From positions 868,001 through 932,000 of the forward strand of contig NZ_PYAL01000002.1 in NCBI RefSeq assembly GCF_004121055.1: a stretch of DNA of 64,000 nucleotides, written 5' to 3'. Source of the DNA: Achromobacter aloeverae (GTDB lineage: Bacteria; Pseudomonadota; Gammaproteobacteria; Burkholderiales; Burkholderiaceae_B). The notes below the pieces were generated by a model that did not search any database, was not told the origin of the DNA, and worked only from the letters and a program-made list of their open reading frames with translations. The position numbers were made by a program, and so were the translations under genes. Shown one piece after another: positions 36,745-45,102 of the stretch; position 1 is the stretch's first letter, and the number at the start of each line of letters is the position of its first letter.

Positions 36745-37725
36745 ATGAAACTACGAACCTTCTTCGCTGCCGCGGGTATCGCCGCCGCATGCTGCGCCGC
36801 CGTCCCCGCGTCCGCGGCGGACGCCTATCCGTCCAGGCCCATTACCCTGGTGGCGCCGTTCCCGCCGGGCGGAGCGACCGATGTGGTCGCGCGCGTGCTG
36901 GCCCAAGGCCTGACCCGGCAACTGGGCCAGACCGTGATTGTCGAGAACCGGGCCGGCGCGGGCACGGTGATCGGTGCGTCATACGTCGCCCGGGCGGCGC
37001 CCGACGGCTACACCTTGCTGACCAGCTCGGGAACGACGTTCACCATCAACCCGGTGGTGCGCCCCGACTTGCCCTATGACCCCATCAAGAGCTTCCAGCC
37101 GATCGGCATCGTCGCGCGGACGGGCCTGATCCTGATCGCCAATCCCAAGGTGCCGGTGCATGACATCGCGTCCTTCCTGGCCTATGCGAGAGACCCCGCC
37201 CATCCGTCGACACCGTATGGGTCCTTCGGCAGCGGCACGACGGCGAATTTCGTCGGCGAGGCGTTCGCGGCGGCGGCCGGAATCAAGCTGACGCATGTGC
37301 CGTACAAGGGCAGTTCGCCGGCGATGGCGGACCTGATCGGCGGCCAGATCCCCTTCGCCGTGGACACCGTGGCCGCGGCCTTGCCCCAGATCAAGAGCGG
37401 CAAGATCAAGGCGGTTGCCGTGTCCGCGCCGCGACGCTCCAGCTTCCTGCCCGACGTGCCCACGTTCGCGGACCAGGGCTATCCCGGTATCGCCATGGAT
37501 ACCTGGCTGATGGTGGCGGCGCCGCATGGCTTGCCGGCGGACATCCGGACGCGGCTGGAGAAGGCGCTGGCCGCCGTCGTGGCGGACCCGGAGGCACGCA
37601 AGAGCCTGGAGGCACAGGGCTTCGAGGTCGGGTTCCAGGATGCCGCCGCCGGCTCGGACCTGATTGCCAAGGAACTGCCGCGGATGCGGGAGATTGCGCG
37701 GCAGGCCAATATCAAGGTGGAATAG
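36745..37725 (+). CDS. Bug/TctC-family periplasmic solute receptor
   Basis: A 326-residue Bug receptor with a clear signal peptide (MKLRTFFAAAGIAAACCAAV...ASA). The Bug motifs are YPSRPITLVAPFPPGGATDV, HVPYKGSSP and FLPDVPTFAD. It lies 40 bp after dsdA and 61 bp before the amidase. Some Bug receptors bind amino acids or amides, so an amino-acid-derived ligand fits the context. No TctAB genes adjoin it. Confidence 0.9.
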   Translation: MKLRTFFAAAGIAAACCAAVPASAADAYPSRPITLVAPFPPGGATDVVARVLAQGLTRQLGQTVIVENRAGAGTVIGASYVARAAPDGYTLLTSSGTTFTINPVVRPDLPYDPIKSFQPIGIVARTGLILIANPKVPVHDIASFLAYARDPAHPSTPYGSFGSGTTANFVGEAFAAAAGIKLTHVPYKGSSPAMADLIGGQIPFAVDTVAAALPQIKSGKIKAVAVSAPRRSSFLPDVPTFADQGYPGIAMDTWLMVAAPHGLPADIRTRLEKALAAVVADPEARKSLEAQGFEVGFQDAAAGSDLIAKELPRMREIARQANIKVE

Positions 37726-37737
37726 CATCGCCCGGCA

Positions 37738-37771
37738 ACCCCATGACCCCATAACCCCATAACCCCATAAC
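37738..37771. repeat. Short tandem repeat ACCCCATA
   Basis: About four copies of an 8-bp unit (ACCCCATG once, then ACCCCATA three times) fill the 61-bp spacer between the Bug and amidase genes. It leaves little room for other signals and may be prone to slippage; function unknown. Confidence 0.7.
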
Positions 37772-37786
37772 CTGGACGAGACAGCC

Positions 37787-39310
37787 ATGCACGATGCAAG
37801 CTCCCTGGTTTCCCTGGATGCGGTAGAACTGCGGCGGATGATAGGTGCGCGACAGTTGTCGCCGGTCGAGCTGCTCGATGCCTGCATCGAGCGGATCGAG
37901 CAGATCAACCCTTACGTCAACGCGATCACGGCGACCGCCTTCGACCGCGCCCGCGCCGAAGCGCGCGCCGCCGAACAGGCCGTCATGCGCGGCGACGCCC
38001 TGGGCCTGCTGCATGGCCTGCCGCTGGGGGTCAAGGACCTGGAACCGACGGCGGGCCTCCTGACCACCTTTGGTTCGGCTATTTACCGCGGCAACGTGCC
38101 GGACGAGGACGTGGAGCTGGTGGCGCGCCTGCGCCGCGCAGGCGCCATCGTCACCGCCAAGACCAACGTGCCGGAAATGGGCGCCGGCGCGAACTCGCGC
38201 AACACCGTGTGGGGCGCCACCGGCAACCCCTTCAACCCCAACCTGAACGCGGGCGGCTCGTCCGGCGGGTCGGCCGCCGCCCTGGCCTGCGACATGCTGC
38301 CGGTCTGCACGGGCTCGGATACGGGCGGTTCGCTGCGCATTCCCGCCGCGAAGTGCGGCGTGGTCGGTTTCCGCCCATCGCCCGGCGTGGTGCCCAGCGT
38401 GCGCAAGCTGCTGGGCTGGACGCCCATCTCGGTGGTCGGCCCGATGGGACGCACGGTGGCGGACGCCTGCCTGCAACTGGCCGCCACCGCCGGCATGGAC
38501 GCGGGCGACCCGTTGAGCTATCCGCTCGATCCCTTGTCCTTCCTGTCGCCCGGCAGGGCCGACCTCGGCCGGCTGCGCGTGGCCTATACCGAGGACTTTG
38601 GCGTCTGTGCCGTCGATCGGGGGATACGCGCCACGTTCCGCGAAAAGATCGCCGCCATGCGCCATCTGTTCGCCGCCTGCGACGAAGTGGCTTTCGAGAT
38701 GGACGAAGCGCATCGCTGTTTCGACGTGCTGCGCGCGGAATCGTTCGTCGCCGGCATGCGCGCCGCCTATGAAAACGACCCGGCCAGCCTGGGGCCCAAC
38801 ACCCGCGTCAACTACGAAATGGGCGCGGCCATGAGCCTGAAGGACAGCGCCTGGGCGCAGGCCGCGCAGACCCGGCTGATCAAGCAGTTCCAGGATGTCT
38901 ATGCCGGCTATGACCTGGTGCTGTCGCCGACCACGCCGGTTTCGCCTTTCCCGTGGACCACCCTCTATGCCGATGCCATCAATGGCGAAAAGCAGGAGAA
39001 CTACTACCGTTGGCTGGCGTTGACCTATGTGATCACGCTGACCACGCATCCGGCAATTTCCTTGCCCTGCGGCCGCGACGGACAGGGCATGCCCTTCGGC
39101 CTGCAAGTGGTGGGCCGCTTCCGCGGGGACCACGAACTGCTGGCCGCCGCCCAGGCGCTGGAGCAGGCGTTCGCCGCCGTGCCCACGCTGGCGCGTCCGC
39201 GTCCCGACCTGTCCGCCCTGGCCAAGGCGGAGCCGGCATTGACGTCCATCGTCACGACGCCGCCCATCCTGGAAGGGCAGGGGCGCGGCGCGGCCACGTC
39301 GGCGGTTTGA
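37787..39310 (+). CDS. Amidase-signature family hydrolase
   Basis: A 507-residue amidase. The Ser-cisSer-Lys triad is visible: K83 in LGVKDLE, the cis-Ser in GGSSGGS (156-162) and the nucleophile S182 in GSDTGGSLRIPA. Members hydrolyse aliphatic or aromatic amides, N-acyl or carbamoyl compounds to acid plus amine or ammonia. Placement between a D-serine dehydratase/Bug pair and a D-amino-acid dehydrogenase suggests release of an amino acid from an amide precursor. Confidence 0.9.
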   Translation: MHDASSLVSLDAVELRRMIGARQLSPVELLDACIERIEQINPYVNAITATAFDRARAEARAAEQAVMRGDALGLLHGLPLGVKDLEPTAGLLTTFGSAIYRGNVPDEDVELVARLRRAGAIVTAKTNVPEMGAGANSRNTVWGATGNPFNPNLNAGGSSGGSAAALACDMLPVCTGSDTGGSLRIPAAKCGVVGFRPSPGVVPSVRKLLGWTPISVVGPMGRTVADACLQLAATAGMDAGDPLSYPLDPLSFLSPGRADLGRLRVAYTEDFGVCAVDRGIRATFREKIAAMRHLFAACDEVAFEMDEAHRCFDVLRAESFVAGMRAAYENDPASLGPNTRVNYEMGAAMSLKDSAWAQAAQTRLIKQFQDVYAGYDLVLSPTTPVSPFPWTTLYADAINGEKQENYYRWLALTYVITLTTHPAISLPCGRDGQGMPFGLQVVGRFRGDHELLAAAQALEQAFAAVPTLARPRPDLSALAKAEPALTSIVTTPPILEGQGRGAATSAV

Positions 39311-39339
39311 TACGGACCTCCGGCACGGCGAAAGGCATC

Positions 39340-40575
39340 ATGACGCGCAACTTCGACATATTGGTATTGGGCGCCGGGATCGTCGGCGTCTCGGTCGCCG
39401 TGCATTTGCAGTCGCGCGGCCGCGCGGTGGCGCTGATCGACCGGCGCGGGCCGGGACAGGAAACCTCGCACGGCAACGGCGGCCTGATCCAGCGCGAGGG
39501 CGTGTACCCGTACGCCTTTCCCCGCAGCCTGCGCACGCTGATCAAGTACGCCGGCAACCGCGCGCCGGACGTGCGTTATCACGCCAGCGCGCTGCCGCGC
39601 GTCGCGCCGTTCCTGGCCCGTTACTGGAGGCATTCGGAGCCCGCGCGGCACGCCGCGATCGCCAGGCGCTACGCCACGCTGATCGAGCACTGCGTGGCCG
39701 AGCACCGCGCGCTGGCGCGGCTGGCGGGCGTGCCGGACATGATCCGTCCGTCGGGCTGGATCAAGGCCTTTCGCAACGCCGCTACGCAAGAGCGGGAGTT
39801 GCGGCAGTCGGAACAATGGCGGCGCGACTACGGCGTGGCCTACGAGGCCTACGACGCCGCCGGCCTGCGTGCGCTCGAGCCGCACCTGACAGGCCTGGCC
39901 GGCGCGCTGCGCTACGTCGATGCCGATACGGTGGGCGACCCGCGCGGACTGGCCCAGGCCTATGCCAGGTACTTCGAGTCCCTGGGCGGCCATATCATCC
40001 AGGGCGACGCGATGACGCTGGAATCGGGATGGCGCGTCGATACGGAAAGCGGTCCGGTGCAGGGCCGCGACGCCGTGGTCGCGATGGGCCCATGGTCCGG
40101 GGACCTGGCGCGAAAGCTGGGCTACAGGCTGCCGCTGGCGGTCAAGCGGGGCTATCACATGCATTACGCCGCGGGCCGGGGGGCGAGCCTGGCGCATCCC
40201 GTGCTGGATGCGGACAACGGTTTCCTGCTGGCGCCCATGGCGCAAGGCATCCGCCTGACCACCGGCGCGGAGTTCGCCATGCGCGATGCGCCCCGCACGC
40301 CGGCGCAACTGGACGCCGTCGAACCGCTGGCGCGCGCCATCTTCCCCTTGGCCGGACGGATGGACAGCTCAGCCTGGATGGGCGCGCGGCCTTGCACGCC
40401 GGACATGATGCCCATCATCGGGCGCGCGCCCGATCGTCCCCATCTGTGGTTCGCGTGCGGCCATGCGCATCATGGCCTGACGCTAGGGCCCGTGACGGGA
40501 CGCCTGCTGGCGGAGATGATGACAGGCGGGGAACCTTTCGTGGATCCGGCACCTTTTGCGATGACGCGATTTTGA
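39340..40575 (+). CDS. D-amino-acid dehydrogenase-like FAD oxidoreductase (DadA family)
   Basis: A 411-residue DAO-family protein. The FAD fold ILVLGAGIVGVSVAVHLQSRG is near the N-terminus, the THGNGGLI-like segment is HGNGGLIQ, and the C-terminal CGHAHHGLTLGPVTG is typical of DadA. DadA-type enzymes oxidise D-amino acids to 2-oxo acids and pass electrons to the respiratory chain. The ATG at 39340 is 29 bp after the amidase stop. Last gene of the dsdA operon; substrate probably a D-amino acid. Confidence 0.87.
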   Translation: MTRNFDILVLGAGIVGVSVAVHLQSRGRAVALIDRRGPGQETSHGNGGLIQREGVYPYAFPRSLRTLIKYAGNRAPDVRYHASALPRVAPFLARYWRHSEPARHAAIARRYATLIEHCVAEHRALARLAGVPDMIRPSGWIKAFRNAATQERELRQSEQWRRDYGVAYEAYDAAGLRALEPHLTGLAGALRYVDADTVGDPRGLAQAYARYFESLGGHIIQGDAMTLESGWRVDTESGPVQGRDAVVAMGPWSGDLARKLGYRLPLAVKRGYHMHYAAGRGASLAHPVLDADNGFLLAPMAQGIRLTTGAEFAMRDAPRTPAQLDAVEPLARAIFPLAGRMDSSAWMGARPCTPDMMPIIGRAPDRPHLWFACGHAHHGLTLGPVTGRLLAEMMTGGEPFVDPAPFAMTRF

Positions 40576-40674
40576 CGGGAATGGCGCCGCTCGGCGGCAC
40601 CTGGCGACGGCCGGCCGCGGGTTTTTCCGATTGTGCGGCAGGCCAATCTCACGTGTGACACTCGAGTACGACAA

Positions 40675-40713
40675 GACATCTCTTTTTGTCATCTTCTTAT
40701 GTCATCTTCGGAA
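40675..40713. repeat. Three tandem 13-bp repeats (iteron-like)
   Basis: Units begin GACATCTC, GTCATCTTC and GTCATCTTC in exact 13-bp register at 40675, 40688 and 40701; the last two share the first 9 bases, and the preceding T makes a shared TGTCATCTTC. They may be regulator half-sites on one DNA face for the short frame downstream; function unknown. Confidence 0.5.
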
Positions 40714-40807
40714 AAAATAAGGATATCGCCATAGGGTCGTTCGCAGCGCCAGCCAGCGGCGCTAGCATGACCCAACTTTCGATGAGTCATGCAATGAGCC
40801 ACACGTT

Positions 40808-40993
40808 ATGAGACATTCCTTTCTTGCTTCCCGCCTGCCCATGAGCCTGGCCGCGCAAGGCCTGGCGCGCGTGCGCCAGCATGCCTTGGCCGCTGAACGA
40901 CGCCGTATCCGGGCCCCCCGGATGGACGTGTCGGTCGATCGCATGCTGGCCGTCTCGGCCGGCTACTTCTTCGCCGACGCCAAGACGCAGTGA
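40808..40993 (+). CDS. Short hypothetical protein, doubtful
   Basis: A 61-codon frame with third-position GC bias like that of real genes here, ending 4 bp before the convergent ThDP-enzyme stop. The product is basic (MRHSFLASRLPMSLAAQGLA..., RRRIRAPR) with no recognised domain. There is no good ribosome site at the ATG. AT-rich DNA with repeats upstream makes transcription possible. Could be spurious. Confidence 0.3.
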   Translation: MRHSFLASRLPMSLAAQGLARVRQHALAAERRRIRAPRMDVSVDRMLAVSAGYFFADAKTQ

Positions 40994-40997
40994 ACGC

Positions 40998-42662
40998 TCA
41001 GTTGGCCGGATAATCGCGCGCATGCGACTGCGCGCGCGGATCCAGCCGGCAATGCAGGATGGCGGGCTTGCCCGATGCCAGGGCCCGCTCGAACGCCGGC
41101 GCGAATTGCGCGGTGGTATCCACCCGTTCGCCGTGGCCGCCGAAGGCGATCGCCATCGCCGCGAAATCCGGATTGGCCAGGCGAGTGGCGACGACGCGCC
41201 CAGGGTAGTCCCGTTCCTGGTGCATGCGGATGGTGCCGTACTGGCCGTTGTCCACCACGACCACGACGATGGGCGCGTCATATTGAACGGCGGTGGCGAA
41301 TTCCTGCCCGTTCATCAGGAAGCAACCGTCGCCCGCGAAGGCCACCACCACGCTGTCGGGCCGCTGGCGCTTGGCCATCACCGCGGCCGGAACGCCATAA
41401 CCCATGGAGCCGCTGGTCGGCGCCAACTGCGTGCCGTAGCGGTGGAAGCGGTGATGGCGATGCAGCCAGCCCGCGTAGTTGCCGGCGCCGTTGCAGATGA
41501 TGGCGTCCTTGGGCAGGCGGTCGCGCAGCCAGGTGATGACTTCCCCGTATTGGAACTCGCCAGGCAAGGCGCGCGCGGTGTCGGTCCAGGCGCGATATTC
41601 GGCATGCGCCGCTTGCGCGGTACCCGCCCAGGCCGGCGTTGCCGGCACGGCCAGGGCGTCCAGCGCGGCGGCGAATGCCTTGGGGCTGGCCTGGATGGCT
41701 AGCGTGGGCTGGTAGACGCGGCCCAGTTCCTCGGCGCCCGGATGCACATGCACCAGTTTCTGTCGCGGCACCGGCACGTCCAGCAGGGTGTAGGAAGAAG
41801 AAGGCATTTCCGAAAGACGGCCGCCCACCAGCAGGACCAGGTCGGCGTCGGCCACGCGCGCCTTGAGCCTGGCGTCGGGACCGATGCCGAGGTCGCCGGC
41901 GTAGTTGGGATGATCCGCGTCCATCAGCGAGGCGCGGCGGAAGGAGGTCGCCACGGGCAGTTGCGCCCGTTCGGCGTAGCGCGCGAAGGCCGTGCAGGCC
42001 GCCTCGTCCCAGCCCGAGCCGCCCAGGATGGCGATGGGCTTGCGAGCCTCGGCCAGCAGGGCGGACAGGCGCGCCAGGTCGGCAGGAGCGGGCCAGCCCC
42101 CGGCGGCTTCCACGCGCGGGGCGTCGGCCACGCGGCAGGTCTCGACCAGCATGTCCTCGGGCAAGGCGATCACCACCGGGCCCGGACGGCCCTGCATGGC
42201 GACGCGGAAGGCGCGCGCAACGAGCTCGGGCACGCGGGCCGCGCTGTCGATTTCCACCACCCACTTGGCGATGCCGCCGAAGAAGGCGCGGTAATCCACC
42301 TCCTGGAAGGCTTCGCGTTCCCGCATGGAGCGGTCCACCTGGCCGATGAAAAGAATCATCGGCGTGGAATCCTGCATGGCGATGTGCACGCCGTGGCTGG
42401 CATTGGTGGCGCCGGGGCCGCGTGTGACGAAACACACGCCGGGACGGCCGGTCAACTTGCCATAGGCCTCGGCCATGATCGCCGCGCCGCCCTCGTTGCG
42501 GCAGGAAATGACCTCGACGCCGCTGTCATAGAGGGCGTCGAGGGCGGCCAGGTAGCTTTCGCCGGGCACGCAGGTCAGGCGCTCCACGCCCTGGACGCGC
42601 AGTTGGTCGATAAGGACTTGGCCGCCGGTGCGTTCGGGCCAGGAGGAGGGGGCAACGGTCAT
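40998..42662 (-). CDS. Thiamine-diphosphate-dependent enzyme (acetolactate synthase large-subunit-like)
   Basis: A 554-residue ThDP enzyme. The proton-relay glutamate E58 is in RNEGGAAIMAEAYG, and the ThDP/Mg motif runs from GDG at 444-446 to N472 (VVVDNGQYGTI), with the normal spacing. The central domain ILGGSGWDEAA is the usual non-catalytic nucleotide-type fold. Such proteins decarboxylate or ligate 2-oxo acids. There is no small regulatory subunit nearby, arguing against biosynthetic IlvB. It is divergent from a GntR regulator and an aminotransferase, which could supply its 2-oxo acid. The ATG at 42662 is chosen over longer in-frame extensions with frameshift-like composition. Confidence 0.87.
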   Translation of the reverse strand: MTVAPSSWPERTGGQVLIDQLRVQGVERLTCVPGESYLAALDALYDSGVEVISCRNEGGAAIMAEAYGKLTGRPGVCFVTRGPGATNASHGVHIAMQDSTPMILFIGQVDRSMREREAFQEVDYRAFFGGIAKWVVEIDSAARVPELVARAFRVAMQGRPGPVVIALPEDMLVETCRVADAPRVEAAGGWPAPADLARLSALLAEARKPIAILGGSGWDEAACTAFARYAERAQLPVATSFRRASLMDADHPNYAGDLGIGPDARLKARVADADLVLLVGGRLSEMPSSSYTLLDVPVPRQKLVHVHPGAEELGRVYQPTLAIQASPKAFAAALDALAVPATPAWAGTAQAAHAEYRAWTDTARALPGEFQYGEVITWLRDRLPKDAIICNGAGNYAGWLHRHHRFHRYGTQLAPTSGSMGYGVPAAVMAKRQRPDSVVVAFAGDGCFLMNGQEFATAVQYDAPIVVVVVDNGQYGTIRMHQERDYPGRVVATRLANPDFAAMAIAFGGHGERVDTTAQFAPAFERALASGKPAILHCRLDPRAQSHARDYPAN

Positions 42663-42801
42663 GGATGGGCGTCTCGGAAGAGGACGGACGCGGCTGGGCG
42701 CCCGTGGCGTAGAAGGCCAAGAAGGTGCGATAGGAAAAAATGCCGGTCGGGAACCGGTCGAAAAAGCATAACACTTGACTGCATACACAACAAGCATCAT
42801 C

Positions 42802-42815
42802 ATCTGTATACAGAT
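42802..42815. promoter_or_regulatory. GntR/FCD-type operator
   Basis: Perfect palindrome ATCTGTATACAGAT. It matches the GTATAC core typical of operators for FCD-subfamily GntR regulators (TNGTNNACNA-like). It lies between the ThDP-enzyme gene and the GntR gene, whose product is the likely ligand. Confidence 0.65.
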
Positions 42816-42950
42816 TCAAATACACGAGTCGCCAACTGGCGATGCGGCCGGATATCATGTACAACCCGCGGCGGGAAGGGCGGCTGGCTCCTGGGACCAT
42901 TGCCAGGACCGGCTTCGCTTCACAAGGCGCGGTCCGTCCGGCGCGAAAGC

Positions 42951-42983
42951 CGGTCGTAAACCGGCCGTAAACCGGCCAAAAAC
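42951..42983. repeat. Three tandem 11-bp repeats upstream of gntR-type gene
   Basis: CGGTCGTAAAC, CGGCCGTAAAC and CGGCCAAAAAC follow each other without a gap, ending 22 bp before the start codon. The helical-repeat period suggests aligned protein contacts or a leader element; function unknown. Confidence 0.55.
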
Positions 42984-43005
42984 AGGCGGCGATTGGTACA
43001 TTTTC

Positions 43006-43743
43006 ATGACAGCATCCTCCTCGGCCGTGCAGGCCAACACCTACGAACGCATCAAGGCGATGGCCACGACGTATCGCCTGCGTCCGGGCGAGCGCATCAA
43101 TGAAGTGGAGCTGGCGCGCCAACTGGGCGTGTCGCGCACGCCGGTGCGCGAGGCCTTGGCGCGCGTCGCGGCCGAGGGTTTCCTGATCGCCACGCCGGCG
43201 CGCGGCTTCAGCGTGCGGGCGCTGGACGCGCAGCACCTGCTGGCGCTCTACGAGTACCGGGCGACGGTGGAGCTCGGCGTCGTGCGCCTCGTCTGCCAGC
43301 GCGCCAGCGACGAAGACCTGGCCGCCTTGCTGGCCTTCGCCGAGGAAAGCCGCGACGAACCCGAGACGGACGCCCAGGCCATCGGCCTGCTATGGCGCGA
43401 CGAGGCCTTCCACGAGCGGCTGGCCACGCTGGCCGGGAACGCCGAGTTCCTGCGGTCGGTGCGCTCCATCAACGAGCGCATCCGCTTTGCCCGCTGGATG
43501 GACCTGCGGGCGCGCCGCGACCATACCCGCAACGACCATCCGGAGATCGTGCGCGCCTTGCAGCGCCGCGACCTGGAGCAGGTGCAGACCTTGATGGCGG
43601 CGCACATCGACCATCACCTGGACCACGTGATCGACCTGACCCGGCGCAGCTACGCCGAAATCTACATGGGCAATGCCTTGGCGGATTACGCCGAAGCGCG
43701 CCTGGCCGGCGAGATGACGCCGACCGAGCTGGACCCTGCCTGA
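43006..43743 (+). CDS. GntR-family (FCD) transcriptional regulator
   Basis: A 245-residue regulator. The N-terminal winged helix (about 10-70: LRPGERINEVELARQLGVSR, TPVREALARVAAEGFL) is followed by the helical FCD ligand domain, whose metal-binding pattern is visible as DEAFHERL and later histidines in HIDHHLDHV. It probably controls the divergent ThDP enzyme and the downstream aminotransferase through the palindrome at 42802-42815. The ATG at 43006 is preferred over in-frame extensions. Confidence 0.88.
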   Translation: MTASSSAVQANTYERIKAMATTYRLRPGERINEVELARQLGVSRTPVREALARVAAEGFLIATPARGFSVRALDAQHLLALYEYRATVELGVVRLVCQRASDEDLAALLAFAEESRDEPETDAQAIGLLWRDEAFHERLATLAGNAEFLRSVRSINERIRFARWMDLRARRDHTRNDHPEIVRALQRRDLEQVQTLMAAHIDHHLDHVIDLTRRSYAEIYMGNALADYAEARLAGEMTPTELDPA

Positions 43744-43786
43744 ACTCCCACCTGAATCGACTACCCACTTGAAGGCTATCGTCTCC

Positions 43787-45022
43787 ATGTCCACTTCTGA
43801 AGTTTTTGCTCCCGCCACGCCGCTGCGCCGCGCCCAGCGCATCGCCAATATCGAGGTTTCGGAAATCCTGCGCATCGGCGCGCGCGCGGCGCAGCTCAAG
43901 CGCGAAGGCCGCGACGTGATCGTGCTGGGCGCGGGCGAGCCGGATTTCGACACGCCTGACAACGTCAAGGCCGCAGCCGTGCGCGCCATCGAGGCGGGCG
44001 ACACCAAGTACACGCTGCTGGACGGCACGCTGGCGCTGAAGCAGGCCATCGTCGGCAAGTTCAAGCGTGAAAACGGCCTGACGTTCGGCGTCGACCAGAT
44101 AACGGTGGGCGCCGGCGCCAAGCAGGTGCTGCACAACGCCTTGATGGCCACGCTGGACGATGGCGACGAAGTCATCGTCGTGACACCGTACTGGACGTCG
44201 TATGCCGACATGATCACGCTGGCCGGCGGCGTCACGGTGCAGGTGGCAGGGCGCGAGGAGAACGGCTTCCTGCTGGATCCCGCCGACCTGGAAGCCGCCA
44301 TCACGCCGCGCACGCGCTGGCTGATGTTGAACTCGCCGTCCAACCCCTCGGGCGCGGCCTACGACGAGGCGCGCCTGCGCGCCATCGCCCAGGTGCTGCT
44401 GCGCCATCCGCATGTATGGCTGCTGTCGGACGATATCTACGAGCACCTGATCTATGACGGCTTCGAATTCAAGACCATGGCGCAGATCGAGCCGCGCCTG
44501 GCCGACCGCACGCTGACGGTCAACGGCCTGTCCAAGGCCTATGCGATGACGGGCTGGCGCCTGGGCTACGCCGGCGGCCCGCGCGAGCTGATCGCGGCCA
44601 TGGCCGTGGTGCAGAGCCAGAGCACGTCCAATCCCTGCTCGATCTCGCAGGCCGCCGCCATCGAGGCGCTGAACGGCCCGCAGGACGTGCTGGAGGAGCG
44701 CCGCGCGTCCTTCCTGCGGCGCCGCGACCTGGTGGTCGACGCGCTCAATGCGACCGACGGCATCCGTTGCCGCCGGCCGGAAGGCGCGTTCTACACCTTC
44801 GCCAGCTGCGCCGGCGTGCTGGGCAAGACCACGCCCGACGGCAAGGTGCTGGAGACGGACGCGGACTTCTGCGCGTACCTGTTGAACTCGCACGACGTGG
44901 CCGTGGTGCCGGGCGGCATCTTCGGCCTGGCGCCGTATTTCCGCATCAGCTACGCCACATCCGAAGCGCAATTGAAGACGGCGATGACCCGCATCGCCGC
45001 GGCGGTCCAGGCCCTGCGCTGA
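43787..45022 (+). CDS. Class I PLP-dependent aminotransferase (aspartate-aminotransferase-like)
   Basis: A 411-residue fold-type-I aminotransferase. The PLP lysine is in VNGLSKAYAMTGWRLGYAGG; the conserved NSPSNPSGAAY (substrate/PLP Asn) and the C-terminal arginine in APYFRISYA are present. It starts at ATG 43787, with GAAGG about 11 nt upstream; a TTG 18 nt upstream is rejected. Family members interconvert amino and 2-oxo acids. It sits 43 bp after the GntR regulator, so the amino donor or acceptor is likely linked to the ThDP enzyme's 2-oxo acid. Confidence 0.9.
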   Translation: MSTSEVFAPATPLRRAQRIANIEVSEILRIGARAAQLKREGRDVIVLGAGEPDFDTPDNVKAAAVRAIEAGDTKYTLLDGTLALKQAIVGKFKRENGLTFGVDQITVGAGAKQVLHNALMATLDDGDEVIVVTPYWTSYADMITLAGGVTVQVAGREENGFLLDPADLEAAITPRTRWLMLNSPSNPSGAAYDEARLRAIAQVLLRHPHVWLLSDDIYEHLIYDGFEFKTMAQIEPRLADRTLTVNGLSKAYAMTGWRLGYAGGPRELIAAMAVVQSQSTSNPCSISQAAAIEALNGPQDVLEERRASFLRRRDLVVDALNATDGIRCRRPEGAFYTFASCAGVLGKTTPDGKVLETDADFCAYLLNSHDVAVVPGGIFGLAPYFRISYATSEAQLKTAMTRIAAAVQALR

Positions 45023-45052
45023 GGGACGCGTGGCGCCGGCCTGTGATGGTCG

Positions 45053-45102
45053 GGGCCCGGGTTCGGGTCCGGACCTGCTGCTGCCGCTTCGGGCCCGGGT
45101 TC
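45053..45102. repeat. Repeated GGGCCCGGGTTC in the spacer after the aminotransferase
   Basis: The 12-mer GGGCCCGGGTTC occurs at 45053-45064 and 45091-45102, the second copy touching the Bug stop codon. A GGTCCGGACC palindrome lies between. The self-complementary GC-rich sequence may terminate both convergent transcripts; no U-tract is present. Confidence 0.4.

Larger units (their letters stand above)
40576..40997. other. Spacer with 13-bp repeats and a doubtful short gene
   Basis: About 420 bp between the DadA-like gene and the convergent ThDP enzyme. It contains three 13-bp repeats (40675-40713) in an AT-rich patch with GAAAAAATAA, followed by a 61-codon open frame (40808-40993). No hairpin terminator was evident for the dadA side. 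Confidence 0.5.
42663..43005. promoter_or_regulatory. Divergent promoter region between ThDP enzyme and GntR regulator
   Basis: A 343-bp gene-free region, AT-rich at 42770-42830, holding a 14-bp palindrome and, close to the regulator start, three 11-bp repeats (both listed). Confidence 0.55.

Noticed and set aside
40675-40713. 13-bp repeats as a CRISPR array or replication origin
   Set aside because: Only three short units with no spacers, no cas or rep genes nearby.
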